Shown here piece after piece: positions 37,976-47,083 of a stretch of DNA of 64,000 bases (positions within the stretch are counted from its first letter, which is position 1; each line of letters opens with the position of its first letter). Position numbers and translations under genes: made by a program. The notes beneath the pieces are model-generated. The model was not told the origin of the DNA, did no database searches, and saw only the letters and a program-made list of their open reading frames with translations. Source of the DNA: G965213525 sp965213525 (lineage in GTDB: Bacteria; Actinomycetota; Acidimicrobiia; Acidimicrobiales; Poriferisodalaceae); the NCBI GenBank assembly GCA_965213525.1, contig OZ243889.1, positions 310,001-374,000 of the forward strand, written 5' to 3'.

Positions 37976-39657
37976 GCGCACCGGTCACGGTCACCTTCCT
38001 CGGGGGCCTCGGCGACATCGGCCGCAACTGCGCGGTGCTCGAGCACCAGGGCCGGATGGTCGTGCTCGACTGCGGGGTGCTGTTCGCCGGGCCCGCCGAG
38101 CCCGGCATCGACGTCATCCTGCCCGATCTCGACTGGTTGGCCCAGCGCGCCGACGCCGTGGAGGCCATCGTCTTCACCCACGGTCACGAGGACCACGTCG
38201 GGGGGGTGGTCGAGCTGGCCCGCATCGTCGACGCCCCGATCTACGGTTCGCCGTTCACCCTGGCCCTCGCCAAGCACAAGCTCGACGACGCCCGCATGGG
38301 TGAGCACCGTGAGCTGCACGCGGTGAGCGACGGCGACCGGGTCCCCGTCGGGCCCTTCGAGGCCGAGTTCATCCCCATCACCCACTCGATCCCCTGGGGC
38401 TTCGCCACCGCCTTCCACACCCCCCAGGGGGTGATCCTGCACTCGGGTGACTACAAGCTCGACGACGACCCGGTGGACGGGCGCCTGTCCGATCTCGCCC
38501 GCATCGACGCCCTGTCCGATGATCCTGGGGTGCGGCTCCTGCTGGCCGACTCGACCAACAGCCTCGACGAGGGCTTCAGCGGCAACGAGCGCTCGGTGGG
38601 CAAGGTGCTCGCCGAGATCGTGACCGCCCGCCCTGACCGTCGCATCGTCATGGCGTGCTTCTCCAGCCACATCCACCGGGTGCAACAAGCCGTCGAGGCA
38701 GCCATGTTGACCGATCGGGTGGTGGTGCCGGTCGGGCGCTCCCTCGAGCGCAACGTGCGCATCGCCCGGGAGCTCGAGCTGCTCGACCTACCCGATGACC
38801 ACCTGGCCCGGGGCGACGAGATCGCCGATCTCGACCCGACCCGCACGATGGTGCTGACCACGGGCTCCCAGGGCGAGCCGATGGCCGGGCTGTCGCTCAT
38901 GGCCCGGGGCGAGCACCGTCACGTCGCCATCGGATCGACCGACACCGTCGTGTTCAGCTCGACCCCGATCCCCGGCAACGAGCACGCCATCGATGCCGCC
39001 GTCGATGGGTTGGTCCGCGCCGGTGCCGAGATCGTCGACCACCGCACCCTTCCCGTGCACGTGTCAGGCCACGCCCGGCGCGGCGAGATTCGCCAGCTGC
39101 TCAGCCACGCCCGGCCCGAGTGGTTCGTGCCGGTGCACGGCGAGTACCGCCACCTCATGGCCCAGGCCGAGCTGGGGCGCGAGAGCGGTGTGGCCCCCGA
39201 GCGGGCGGTCGTGGTGACCGACGGCGAGCGCATCACGCTGGATGACGACGGCCTGACGGCCGAGCGGGTGACCGACGGCAGGTACCGCTACGTCCACGGA
39301 CCGATCGACGACGTCACCGAGCGGCTGCTGGTCGAGCGCCAGGTGCTCGGACGCGAGGGCGAGGTGACGATCGTGGTCGTGATCGATCCCGACCGCCTCG
39401 AGATCGTCGCCGGACCCCGGCTGGAGAGCCGTGGATGGGTCGATCGGCAGCTGTCAGCCGAGCTCGTCGCAGCGTGTGAGGCCGAGGTGCGCGGGGTGCT
39501 CGAGCGGTTGCTGGCCACCGGCACCGATGACCGCTCCGAGCTCGAGCGCCAGGCTCGTCGGACCGTCGGCCGCTTCGTCAGCGACCGCACCCGACGTCGA
39601 CCGATGTTGGTGCCCCTGGTGATGTGGGCCCACGCCGCCCGCAGCGCCTCGGCCTGA
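37972..39657 (+). CDS. rnj: Ribonuclease J
   Basis: Metallo-beta-lactamase-fold 5'-3' exo/endoribonuclease of mRNA decay and rRNA processing. The zinc motif is 'HGHEDHVGG' (about 70-78). Other landmarks are 'LADSTNS', 'VMACFSSHIHRVQQAVEAA', 'TTGSQGEPMAGLSLMARGEH' and 'HVSGHARRGEIRQLLSHARP' of the beta-CASP region. The C-terminal domain is present, for a total of 561 residues. GTG 37972 overlaps the dapA stop (GTGA). Confidence 0.96.
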   Translation: MSAPVTVTFLGGLGDIGRNCAVLEHQGRMVVLDCGVLFAGPAEPGIDVILPDLDWLAQRADAVEAIVFTHGHEDHVGGVVELARIVDAPIYGSPFTLALAKHKLDDARMGEHRELHAVSDGDRVPVGPFEAEFIPITHSIPWGFATAFHTPQGVILHSGDYKLDDDPVDGRLSDLARIDALSDDPGVRLLLADSTNSLDEGFSGNERSVGKVLAEIVTARPDRRIVMACFSSHIHRVQQAVEAAMLTDRVVVPVGRSLERNVRIARELELLDLPDDHLARGDEIADLDPTRTMVLTTGSQGEPMAGLSLMARGEHRHVAIGSTDTVVFSSTPIPGNEHAIDAAVDGLVRAGAEIVDHRTLPVHVSGHARRGEIRQLLSHARPEWFVPVHGEYRHLMAQAELGRESGVAPERAVVVTDGERITLDDDGLTAERVTDGRYRYVHGPIDDVTERLLVERQVLGREGEVTIVVVIDPDRLEIVAGPRLESRGWVDRQLSAELVAACEAEVRGVLERLLATGTDDRSELERQARRTVGRFVSDRTRRRPMLVPLVMWAHAARSASA

Positions 39658-39702
39658 GCACTCACCGCTCGACCATGGCGCCGGCTCGGCGGAGGCCCCT
39701 GG

Positions 39703-39708
39703 TACCGT
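39703..39708 (+). promoter_or_regulatory. -10 element for ftsK (leaderless type)
   Basis: TACCGT lies 10 nt before the ftsK ATG at 39719. No Shine-Dalgarno is visible. Confidence 0.5.
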
Positions 39709-39718
39709 CCACGCTCAC

Positions 39719-42421
39719 ATGAGCGCCCGGTCCACCTCCCGGGGCGGCCGGACACGCCGTGGCCGGGGTTCGACCTCGAGCCGCTCGACCCCGACGGCCC
39801 CCTCGGGGTCTCGCTCGGCCGCACGGGGCGCCCGGTCGGCGCGCCGCTCCGACGATGCTGGTTCGGCCACCCAGGGCGGGGCGACCGGACCGGGATGGGT
39901 AACCCGCCGACGGCGCGAGCTGCTCGGTCTGGTCCTGGTGGTGCTCTCGGTCCTGGCCCTGCTCGGCATGATCGCCGATCTGTCCGGACCCGTGGGTCGT
40001 GGGCTCGACACGGCGGCGGGCGTGGTCCTCGGTCGTCTCGGACCGCTCCTCGCCATCGCCGGACTGATCGCCGGCATCGTCCTCATCGCCCGCCGGGGCG
40101 GCAGCGGCGGTGGCGGCTTCGACCGGCGCCTCATCGGTGTCGCGTGCCTGGTGGTGGCAGCGGCGATCGGTCTGCACCTGGTGGTCGGGCCAGAGGAGAT
40201 CCTCGCTGGCGCCGACGAGCTCGCTGACGGGGGCGGCCTGGTCGGCTCGGTGCTGGGCGGCCCGCTCGATGCCCTGCTCGATGTCGGCGCCTGGGTCGTC
40301 GTCGCCGCCCTGGTCATCGCCGGGGTCGTCATCATCGCCGATCGGCCCGTCAGCGAGCTGGTGCGCAGCGTGGGGAGCGCGACCGTGGCGGCGATCAGGT
40401 GGTGCGTCCGCCAGGTCGACCGGCTCGGCGATCTCGGCGATCGCGACGCCCCGGCCCCCGACCCGACCCCGGCCTCGGCCCCGGCCCCGGCCTCGGCCCC
40501 GGCCCCGGCCTCGGCCCCGAACCCGACGCCCCCCGGGCCCGGGGAGCTGTTCGACGTCGAGGCCCTCGAGGTCGACGACCGCCGTCCGCCGTCCAGCGGC
40601 CGCATCGACGCCGATCATGCGACCGAGCCGGTGAGCGACCCCGACCCCGAGCCGACGCTGGTCGTCCCCGAGGCCTCACCGCCGATGCCAGCCGAGGCGC
40701 CGCGCCGTCCTGACGCCGGGGAGTGGCACCTCCCACCGCTGGCGCTGTTGCGCCGGGGCGACGAGGGGGCCGTCGACGAGGCTGCGGTGCGCGAGGGCGC
40801 TCGCGTGCTCGCCGAATCGCTGGCCTCCCACGGCGTGGCCACCCGGGTGGTCGGCATGACGGTCGGACCGACGGTTACCCGGTACGAGCTCGAACTGGCA
40901 CCCGGGGTCAAGGTCGCCCGGGTCACCAGCCTCAACAAGGACATCGCCTATGCCATGGCGTCGGCTGACGTGCGGATCCTGGCGCCCATCCCGGGGCGGT
41001 CCGCCATCGGGGTCGAGGTGCCCAACCGCACCCGTCAGCTGGTCACGGTGGGCGACGTCTTGACCTCGGCCGAGGCCACCGCAGCCGAGCACCCCCTCGA
41101 GGTGGCGATCGGTCGTGACATCGCCGGGCGGGCGGTGCTGGCCAACCTGGCCTCGATGCCTCACCTGCTGATCGCGGGGGCGACCGGGGCGGGCAAGTCG
41201 AGCTGCATCAACTCGATGCTCACCTCGCTGCTGGTGCGCAGCACCCCTGATCAGGTCCGCCTCATCCTCGTCGATCCCAAGATGGTCGAGCTCGGCCAGT
41301 ACCGGCGGGTCCCCCACCTGCTCACCGACGTGGTGACCGATCCCCGCAAGGCGGCCAACGCCCTGGCGTGGGCGTGCCGGGAGATGGACCGACGCTACGA
41401 GCTGCTCTCGGCGGCGTCGGTGCGCGACCTCGCCGGGTTCAACGAGGCCGTCGACGAGGGCCGCCTCGCCGACGAGTTGTCCCGCCGGGGCGTTGAGGCC
41501 ACCCCCGGGCGACTCCCCTACATCGTCATCGTCGTCGACGAGTTGAACGACCTGATGATGGTGGCGGCCCGTGACGTCGAGGCGTCCATCACCCGCATCG
41601 CCCAGAAGGCCCGGGCCGTAGGCATCCACCTGGTGGTCGCCACCCAGCGCCCGTCGGTCAACGTCATCACCGGGGTCATCAAGGCCAACATCCCGGCCCG
41701 CCTCGCCTTCGCCGTGTCGAGCCTGGCCGACAGCCGGGTGATCCTCGACCAACCCGGGGCCGAGCGTCTCGTCGGCAAGGGCGACATGTTGCTGCAGGGT
41801 CCGTCGTCGAGCGTCGCGCACCGCATCCAGGGCTGCTGGGTCGACGAGGACGAGATCCGCGACGTGGTGGCGGCCTGGCGCACCCAGGCCCCCGAGGTCC
41901 GCTACCTGCGTGGCGTCGAGGGCGCCGGTGACGACGCCGCTGCGGCCGAGGTGACCCCTGCGGACGTCGATCGCCTCGACGCTGACCCCACGCCCGTCGA
42001 CGCTCAGACCGATCTCACCTCGGCGCTGAGCGGCGCGATCACCGACGCAGATCCGACCGAGGTGACCGCCGCCCCGCCGAGTGACGACGACGACCTGGTG
42101 CGCCGGGCCACCGAGCTCGTCGTGCGGTCCCAGCTCGGATCCACCTCCATGCTGCAGCGCAAGCTGCGCGTCGGCTTCGCCCGCGCCGGGCGCCTCATGG
42201 ACGAGCTCGAGCAGAGCGGGGTCGTCGGACCATCAGAGGGCTCCAAGGCCCGGGCGGTGCTGATGTCGGTCGAGGATCTCGACCAACGACAGCCCCACGG
42301 CTCCTCCGCTCAAGGCTCCTCCGCTCAGGGCTCCTCCGCTCAGAGCTCCTCCGCTCAGAGCTCCCCGCCCCAGGGCTCCCCGGCCCAGGCGCAGGGTCCT
42401 GTCGGCCAGGCCGAGGGCTGA
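39719..42421 (+). CDS. ftsK: DNA translocase FtsK/SpoIIIE
   Basis: Hexameric motor that clears DNA from the closing septum. A basic Ser/Arg-rich N-terminus leads into four membrane segments (about 60-215), then an Ala/Pro linker with an 18-bp DNA repeat. The motor domain follows with Walker A 'GATGAGKSS' (about 487-494), 'DPKMVELGQYRRVPHLLTDV' and 'IVVDELNDLMMVAARDVEAS'. The DNA-reading gamma winged-helix domain ('SMLQRKLRVGFARAGRLMDE') lies near 805. The tail carries six 15-bp repeats coding for Gly/Ser/Ala/Gln. At 900 residues it is of usual actinobacterial size. GTG of the next gene follows after 2 nt. Confidence 0.95.
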   Translation: MSARSTSRGGRTRRGRGSTSSRSTPTAPSGSRSAARGARSARRSDDAGSATQGGATGPGWVTRRRRELLGLVLVVLSVLALLGMIADLSGPVGRGLDTAAGVVLGRLGPLLAIAGLIAGIVLIARRGGSGGGGFDRRLIGVACLVVAAAIGLHLVVGPEEILAGADELADGGGLVGSVLGGPLDALLDVGAWVVVAALVIAGVVIIADRPVSELVRSVGSATVAAIRWCVRQVDRLGDLGDRDAPAPDPTPASAPAPASAPAPASAPNPTPPGPGELFDVEALEVDDRRPPSSGRIDADHATEPVSDPDPEPTLVVPEASPPMPAEAPRRPDAGEWHLPPLALLRRGDEGAVDEAAVREGARVLAESLASHGVATRVVGMTVGPTVTRYELELAPGVKVARVTSLNKDIAYAMASADVRILAPIPGRSAIGVEVPNRTRQLVTVGDVLTSAEATAAEHPLEVAIGRDIAGRAVLANLASMPHLLIAGATGAGKSSCINSMLTSLLVRSTPDQVRLILVDPKMVELGQYRRVPHLLTDVVTDPRKAANALAWACREMDRRYELLSAASVRDLAGFNEAVDEGRLADELSRRGVEATPGRLPYIVIVVDELNDLMMVAARDVEASITRIAQKARAVGIHLVVATQRPSVNVITGVIKANIPARLAFAVSSLADSRVILDQPGAERLVGKGDMLLQGPSSSVAHRIQGCWVDEDEIRDVVAAWRTQAPEVRYLRGVEGAGDDAAAAEVTPADVDRLDADPTPVDAQTDLTSALSGAITDADPTEVTAAPPSDDDDLVRRATELVVRSQLGSTSMLQRKLRVGFARAGRLMDELEQSGVVGPSEGSKARAVLMSVEDLDQRQPHGSSAQGSSAQGSSAQSSSAQSSPPQGSPAQAQGPVGQAEG
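42299..42388 (+). repeat. Six 15-bp tandem repeats at the ftsK 3' end
   Basis: Six 15-bp units code for GSSAQ-like pentapeptides in the extreme C-terminus of FtsK. The last two have diverged to SPPQG/SPAQ. Confidence 0.85.
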
Positions 42422-42423
42422 GC

Positions 42424-43365
42424 GTGCTGTTCGCCTTGATCGCCGTCGCCATCGGCATCGGTCTGCTCGCCAAGTCCGCCGACCAGTTCGTGGTGGGCGC
42501 CGTGCGGCTCGCCGATTCGTTGCACGTCTCGCCGGTGGTCATCGGCGCCGTCGTCGTCGGCTTCGGCACGAGCGCGCCGGAGATCTTCGTCTCGGGCCTG
42601 GCGGCCAGCCAGGGCGAGGTCGACGTGGGCGTCGGCAACATCATCGGCTCCAACATCGCCAACCTCACCCTCGTGCTGGGCACGGCCGGTGTCATCTCCG
42701 TCATCGGCATCCACGCCAGCGTCTTGCGGCGCGAGGCCCCGCTGTCGACTGCGGCGGTCGTGCTGTTCGCCGTCCTCGTCCAGGGAGGGCTGAGCCGCAT
42801 CGAGGGCGTCATCCTCCTCGCCACGCTGGTCGGCGCCCTCGCCCTGGTGCTCTCGGCGTCGCGCGACGGCGACGTGGCCGCCGGCGAGGTGGACGAGCTG
42901 CTCGACGACACCGAGCCCAGCCTCTCCATCGAGGGGCTCCGCACGTTCCTCGGCCTGGTCGGCACGGTGGGTGGCGCCTACCTGCTGGTCGAGGGGGGCA
43001 CGACGATCGCCGACGAGCTGGGGCTGTCGGGCGGCTTCGTGGGCCTCACCATCGTGGCGGTCGGCACCTCCTTGCCCGAGCTGGTGACGAGCGGGCTGGC
43101 CGCCCACCGGGGTCACGCCGACCTGATCGTCGGCAACCTGTTGGGATCGAACCTGTTCAACTCCCTCGCGGTCGGCGGGATCACCGGCGTCCTGGCCGAC
43201 GGGCCGCTCCAGGACGGGGCGCTGGCGGGGGTACCGATCGCGGTCATGGTCGGCGTGGCGGTCCTCGCCTGGGTGCTGATGGCCAACGGGCGCCGCATCG
43301 TGCGCTCAGAGGGCTTCGCCCTGCTGGCGGGCTACGTGGCGACGCTGCCGTTCATGCCCCGCTGA
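42424..43365 (+). CDS. Calcium/sodium antiporter (YrbG-like CaCA family)
   Basis: 313-residue membrane protein with about ten hydrophobic segments in two inverted halves. The alpha-repeat ion-binding motifs are 'VVGFGTSAPEIFVSGLAAS' with 'GNIIGSNIANLTLVLG' in the first half and 'AVGTSLPELVTSGLAAHRG' with 'GNLLGSNLFNSLAVGG' in the second, as in Na+/Ca2+ exchangers. GTG 42424 lies 2 nt after the ftsK stop, so it is cotranscribed with ftsK. It is convergent with the methyltransferase gene, with the two 3' ends overlapping by 14 nt. Confidence 0.92.
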   Translation: MLFALIAVAIGIGLLAKSADQFVVGAVRLADSLHVSPVVIGAVVVGFGTSAPEIFVSGLAASQGEVDVGVGNIIGSNIANLTLVLGTAGVISVIGIHASVLRREAPLSTAAVVLFAVLVQGGLSRIEGVILLATLVGALALVLSASRDGDVAAGEVDELLDDTEPSLSIEGLRTFLGLVGTVGGAYLLVEGGTTIADELGLSGGFVGLTIVAVGTSLPELVTSGLAAHRGHADLIVGNLLGSNLFNSLAVGGITGVLADGPLQDGALAGVPIAVMVGVAVLAWVLMANGRRIVRSEGFALLAGYVATLPFMPR

Positions 43366-44035
43366 GGTCGCTCCCGGCGGTGTGATCGGCCTGCTGAGGC
43401 GCCGCCGAGTCAGCCGATGCGGGGCGGCGGCGGGCGTGGACCGCCCACAGCGGATCGCCGGGACGGCCCGGGACGCACAGCTCAGCGACCGGTTCGTCGA
43501 AGCCGCCGGCGGCGTGGAGGTAGGCGGTCACGATCGCTGGCCGCATCGACTCATCGGCGGCGAGCCACCCCCGGATGGCCTTGGTGGGGAAGCACCGGTT
43601 CGAGAACGTGCACACGACCACCCCGCCGGGTCGCAGCACCCGTGCCACCTCGGCGAGCACCTCGACCGGGCGGATGAGGTAGTCGATCGACACGCAGCAG
43701 GTGACGGCGTCGAAGCTGGCGTCGTCGAAGCCCAGGTCGGGGTCGGCGTTCAGATCGTGCACGACGCGACGGGTGGCGGCCGGGTTGGCCTCGAGCTCAG
43801 CGGCGTTCATGCCCAGCACCGTGAGGCGCTCGGGCGCAGGGTCCATGTGCGACACCCACGAGGCGCAGAGGTCCAACACGTCGTCGCCGAGGTCGAGCTG
43901 GCGGTACAGCTCGCTGACGGCGGCGATGGCGCCGGGGTCGATGTGGGTGACGAGCCGCGGCGGCGCGTAGAAGTGGGCGTCGTCGTGTTCGTCGGCGCGG
44001 TCGAAGAAGCCGGGGGGGAACGGCGAGGCGCGCAC
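43352..44035 (-). CDS. SAM-dependent methyltransferase (class I)
   Basis: 227 residues. The Rossmann methyltransferase core shows 'DDVLDLCASWVSHM', 'VLGMNAAELEANP', 'DLGFDDASFDAVTCCVSIDY' and 'EVARVLRPGGVVVCTFSNRC', the last typical of post-motif II. A family-specific 'FYAPPRLVTHID' precedes the core. The substrate is unknown. GTG 44035 is backed by TACCTT 8 nt upstream on the minus strand. It is divergent from the SMP-30 gene, with only 64 nt between the two start codons. Confidence 0.85.
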   Translation of the reverse strand: MRASPFPPGFFDRADEHDDAHFYAPPRLVTHIDPGAIAAVSELYRQLDLGDDVLDLCASWVSHMDPAPERLTVLGMNAAELEANPAATRRVVHDLNADPDLGFDDASFDAVTCCVSIDYLIRPVEVLAEVARVLRPGGVVVCTFSNRCFPTKAIRGWLAADESMRPAIVTAYLHAAGGFDEPVAELCVPGRPGDPLWAVHARRRPASADSAAPQQADHTAGSDLSGA

Positions 44036-44043
44036 GTCGGGCG

Positions 44044-44049
44044 AAGGTA
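44044..44049 (-). promoter_or_regulatory. -10 element for the methyltransferase gene (leaderless type)
   Basis: Reads TACCTT on the minus strand, 8 nt before the GTG at 44035. Confidence 0.5.
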
Positions 44050-44084
44050 GGCGTCCGAGTCAGGTGACGTGTCACCGACGGCGC

Positions 44085-44090
44085 TAGGTT
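44085..44090 (+). promoter_or_regulatory. -10 element for the SMP-30 gene (leaderless type)
   Basis: TAGGTT lies 9 nt before the ATG at 44100. Confidence 0.55.
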
Positions 44091-44099
44091 CTGGCGCCC

Positions 44100-45014
44100 A
44101 TGGACGAGCTGATCGAGCTGGCCGGCGGACTGCGGTTCCCCGAGGGGCCGGTCGCCGAGGCCGACGGCAGCGTGCTGGTCGTCGAGATCGCCCGGGGCAC
44201 GCTCACCCGCATCCGCCCCGACGGCTCGACCGAGGTGGTCGCCGAGGTGGGGCCCGGACCCAACGGTGCGGCGGTCGGGCCCGACGGCCGCATCTGGGTC
44301 TGCGACAACGGGGGCTTCGTCTGGCACACCTACGGGGACCTCCTCGTGCCGGGTGAGCAGCCCGAGGAGTACCGGAGCGGATCGATCCGGGCGGTCGACC
44401 TCACCACGGGCGCGGTCGAGGTGGTACACACCACGGTCGGTGATCACTCGCTGCGCGGCCCGAACGACCTGGTGTTCGACGGCCAGGGTGGCTACTGGTT
44501 CACCGATCACGGCAAGACCCGGGCGCGCGATCGTGACCGGGGCGGGCTCTACTACGCCGAGGTGGGCGGCGACGTGCGCGAGGTCGTCTACCCAATGGAC
44601 GCCCCCAACGGCGTCGGGCTGTCGCCTGACGGGGGCACCCTCTACGTCGCCGAGACCCACCAGGGCCGGGTGCTGTCGTTCGATCTCGAGGGCCCGGGCC
44701 GTCTCGCCGGCGACCCCCCAGCCGATCGGGCGACGCCGCGTTGCCTGGCGACGCTCGACGAGCTGCAGCTCGTCGATTCCCTGGCGGTCACCGCCGGCGG
44801 GTCGGTGTGCGTGGCCACCCTGCGCAGCGGGGGCATCACCGTCGTCCCGCCCGACGGGGGTCCGAGCCGCTTCGTGGCCACCGGCGACCCCCTCACCACC
44901 AACATCTGCTTCGGCGGACCCGATCTGCGCCAGGCCTGGATCACCGGCGGGGCGACGGGCCGGCTGTGGACCACGACGTGGGACGAGCCGGGGCTGCGCC
45001 TCGCTCACACCTGA
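44100..45014 (+). CDS. SMP-30/gluconolactonase-like protein
   Basis: 304-residue six-bladed beta-propeller protein of the SMP-30/gluconolaconase/LRE family of lactonases and esterases. Seen: 'GLRFPEGPVAEADGSVLVVE' with the metal-binding Glu, 'PNGAAVGPDGRIWVCDNGGF', 'RGPNDLVFDGQGGYWFTDHG' and 'APNGVGLSPDGGTLYVAETH', which provide the usual Asn and Asp metal ligands. No signal peptide. The substrate is not predictable. It begins with a leaderless-type ATG, followed about 40 nt after its stop by rimO. Confidence 0.88.
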   Translation: MDELIELAGGLRFPEGPVAEADGSVLVVEIARGTLTRIRPDGSTEVVAEVGPGPNGAAVGPDGRIWVCDNGGFVWHTYGDLLVPGEQPEEYRSGSIRAVDLTTGAVEVVHTTVGDHSLRGPNDLVFDGQGGYWFTDHGKTRARDRDRGGLYYAEVGGDVREVVYPMDAPNGVGLSPDGGTLYVAETHQGRVLSFDLEGPGRLAGDPPADRATPRCLATLDELQLVDSLAVTAGGSVCVATLRSGGITVVPPDGGPSRFVATGDPLTTNICFGGPDLRQAWITGGATGRLWTTTWDEPGLRLAHT

Positions 45015-45042
45015 GCCGCCGGCCACCGGGCGGGGCGGGGCG

Positions 45043-45048
45043 TACACT
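45043..45048 (+). promoter_or_regulatory. -10 element for rimO-pgsA (leaderless type)
   Basis: TACACT lies 7 nt before the rimO GTG at 45056. Confidence 0.5.
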
Positions 45049-45055
45049 GCGGTCG

Positions 45056-46453
45056 GTGGGGGAGCGGTACTGGGTCGAGACCCTCGGCTGCCCCAAGAAC
45101 TCCGTCGACTCCGACAAGCTCACCGGTGGCCTGGTGGCCGAGGGCATGACCCCGGCGGACGCCCCCGAGGACGCCGATGTGATCGTCGTCAACACGTGTG
45201 CCTTCGTCGAGGCGGCTCGCGCCGAATCGGTCGAGGTGCTGCTCGATCTCGCCGATCGTCGTCGTGCCGGGGCGCGCCTCGTCGCCACCGGGTGCCTGGC
45301 CGAGCGGGAGGGAGCGGCCCTGGCCGACGCCATCCCCGAGCTCGACCGGGTCGCGGGCTTCGGACGATCGCTGACCGCCCCCGGGCGCCTCGCGGTCGGT
45401 CGCCGCATCGACCACCCCGAGCTGGCGCTGAGCGCGTCGGTGTCCGTCGCAGGGTCGGCCGACCCGACACGAGTCGCCGGAGGCCACGACGACCCGGGCG
45501 AGGCTGGGCTGCCGGGCTCGGTCGCCGACTTCGACCTGTTGCGCCTCGCCCGGCCGGCGTCGAGCGCCCCGTGGGCCTACGTCAAGGTGGCCGAGGGGTG
45601 TGACCGCAGGTGCGGGTTCTGTGCCATCCCGTCGTTCCGCGGCCCCCAGCGAAGCCGACCGATGGAGGAGATCCTCGCCGAGATCGACGGGCTCGGGGTG
45701 CGAGAGGTGGTGCTCGTCGCCCAGGACCTCGCCCGGTGGGGTGCCGACGCCACCCGTGCGCTCCGCCCGCGCTCGACCGCTCGCATCGCCGAGCTGGTCG
45801 CCGCCGCCGCCGAGCGCGTCGACCGGGTCAGGTTGTTGTACCTCTACCCCTCCGAGCTCGATGACCGCCTCGTCGACGCCGTGCTGTCCACCGGGGTGCC
45901 CTACTTCGATCTGTCGCTGCAGCACGTCAGCGCCGACCTGTTGCGCCGGATGCGCCGGTGGGGTGACGGCGAGCGCTTCGCCGAGCGCATCGCCCACATC
46001 CGCCGGTCAGAACCATCGGCGGCCTTCCGGACGAACTTCATCGTCGGGTACCCCGGTGAGACCGAGGACGATCACCAGCAGCTGATGGACTTCGTCGCTC
46101 GACAGCGTCTCGACTGGTGCGGGGTCTTCCCGTTCAGCTCCGAGCCCGGCACCTTCGCCGACGGTCTCGACGGCCACGTCCCCGCCGAGGTCATCGCCGA
46201 ACGGCTGGCCGAGGTGACCGAGCTGGCCGACCGCATCACGTCTGAGCGCCGAGACGAGCTGATCGGGGCCCGCCTCGAGGTGCTCGTCGATCGTCCGGGC
46301 GAGGCGCGCGGCGTGCGCGAGGCTCCCGAGATCGACGGTGTCGTGGTCGTGCCCGGGCACCTCGAGGTCGGGCAGCTGCACGCCGTCAGCGTCACCTCGG
46401 CCGTCGGCCCCGACCTGGTCGCCGAGCCCGTCTCGGCGGGGGACGGGGTGTGA
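45056..46453 (+). CDS. rimO: Ribosomal protein S12 methylthiotransferase
   Basis: Radical-SAM enzyme that adds a methylthio group to Asp of S12. Three N-terminal cluster Cys are at about 12 ('ETLGCPKNSVDSDKL'), 48 ('NTCAFVEAA') and 80 ('TGCLAEREG'). The radical SAM motif 'CDRRCGFCAIPSFRG' has Cys 182, 186 and 189. The C-terminal TRAM domain is present. 'LGCPKNSVDSDKLTGGL' is the RimO-type N-terminus, distinct from the miaB gene at 53803. GTG 45056 is preferred because of the -10 element at 7 nt. The stop overlaps pgsA. Confidence 0.93.
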   Translation: MGERYWVETLGCPKNSVDSDKLTGGLVAEGMTPADAPEDADVIVVNTCAFVEAARAESVEVLLDLADRRRAGARLVATGCLAEREGAALADAIPELDRVAGFGRSLTAPGRLAVGRRIDHPELALSASVSVAGSADPTRVAGGHDDPGEAGLPGSVADFDLLRLARPASSAPWAYVKVAEGCDRRCGFCAIPSFRGPQRSRPMEEILAEIDGLGVREVVLVAQDLARWGADATRALRPRSTARIAELVAAAAERVDRVRLLYLYPSELDDRLVDAVLSTGVPYFDLSLQHVSADLLRRMRRWGDGERFAERIAHIRRSEPSAAFRTNFIVGYPGETEDDHQQLMDFVARQRLDWCGVFPFSSEPGTFADGLDGHVPAEVIAERLAEVTELADRITSERRDELIGARLEVLVDRPGEARGVREAPEIDGVVVVPGHLEVGQLHAVSVTSAVGPDLVAEPVSAGDGV

Positions 46454-47013
46454 GCCGCCGTCCTCGGTCTGACGCCGACGTGTTGACCACCGCCAACGCC
46501 GTGACGGTCACCCGCCTGGTGCTGGCCGTGCCCTGGGTGCTGCTCGTCCACGACCAGGGCGCCGGCTGGTTGAGCCTCGGGCTCGGCGTCCTCCTCGCCG
46601 GTTCTGACGGCTTCGACGGATGGATCGCCCGGCGTCACGGCGCCACCCGCTCGGGTGCCTTCCTCGACCCCCTCGCCGACAAGGTGCTCGTGCTCGGTGG
46701 CCTGTGGGCGCTCGTGCTGCGCGACCGCTTCTGGGCGCTGCCCGTCCTTGTGATCACCGGGCGCGAGGTGCTGATGTCGCTGTGGCGCAGCTATGCCGGA
46801 CGTCGGGGGCTGTCGGTACCGGCCCGGCCGATCGCCAAGGTCAAGACCGTCGTGCAACAGGCCGCCATCGGCCTGGCGCTGGCGCCGCCGCTGGTCGACG
46901 CTCCCCGCTTCGCCGACGCCGTGCTGTGGGTGGGGGTGGCTCTGGCCGTCTGGAGCGGTGCCGACTACCTGAGAGACGCCGGCCGCGCCCTGAGAGAGGA
47001 TGCCCGCCGGTGA
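46450..47013 (+). CDS. pgsA: CDP-diacylglycerol-glycerol-3-phosphate 3-phosphatidyltransferase
   Basis: Membrane enzyme making phosphatidylglycerol phosphate from CDP-diacylglycerol. The CDP-alcohol transferase signature D-G-x2-A-R-x8-G-x3-D-x3-D is complete: 'DGWIARRHGATRSGAFLDPL' then 'ADK' (about 54-76). Four or more hydrophobic segments surround it. The 187 residues are usual. GTG 46450 overlaps the rimO stop (GTGTGA). It is followed by cinA after 70 nt, the widespread rimO-pgsA-cinA-recA neighbourhood, although recA lies farther on here. Confidence 0.92.
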   Translation: MSRRPRSDADVLTTANAVTVTRLVLAVPWVLLVHDQGAGWLSLGLGVLLAGSDGFDGWIARRHGATRSGAFLDPLADKVLVLGGLWALVLRDRFWALPVLVITGREVLMSLWRSYAGRRGLSVPARPIAKVKTVVQQAAIGLALAPPLVDAPRFADAVLWVGVALAVWSGADYLRDAGRALREDARR

Positions 47014-47083
47014 GCGCTCGTGGGGTCGACGCCGGCGGCGGTGGCCGTCACGAGTGCGGCCATGCCGAGCTCGAGGGCCCGGC

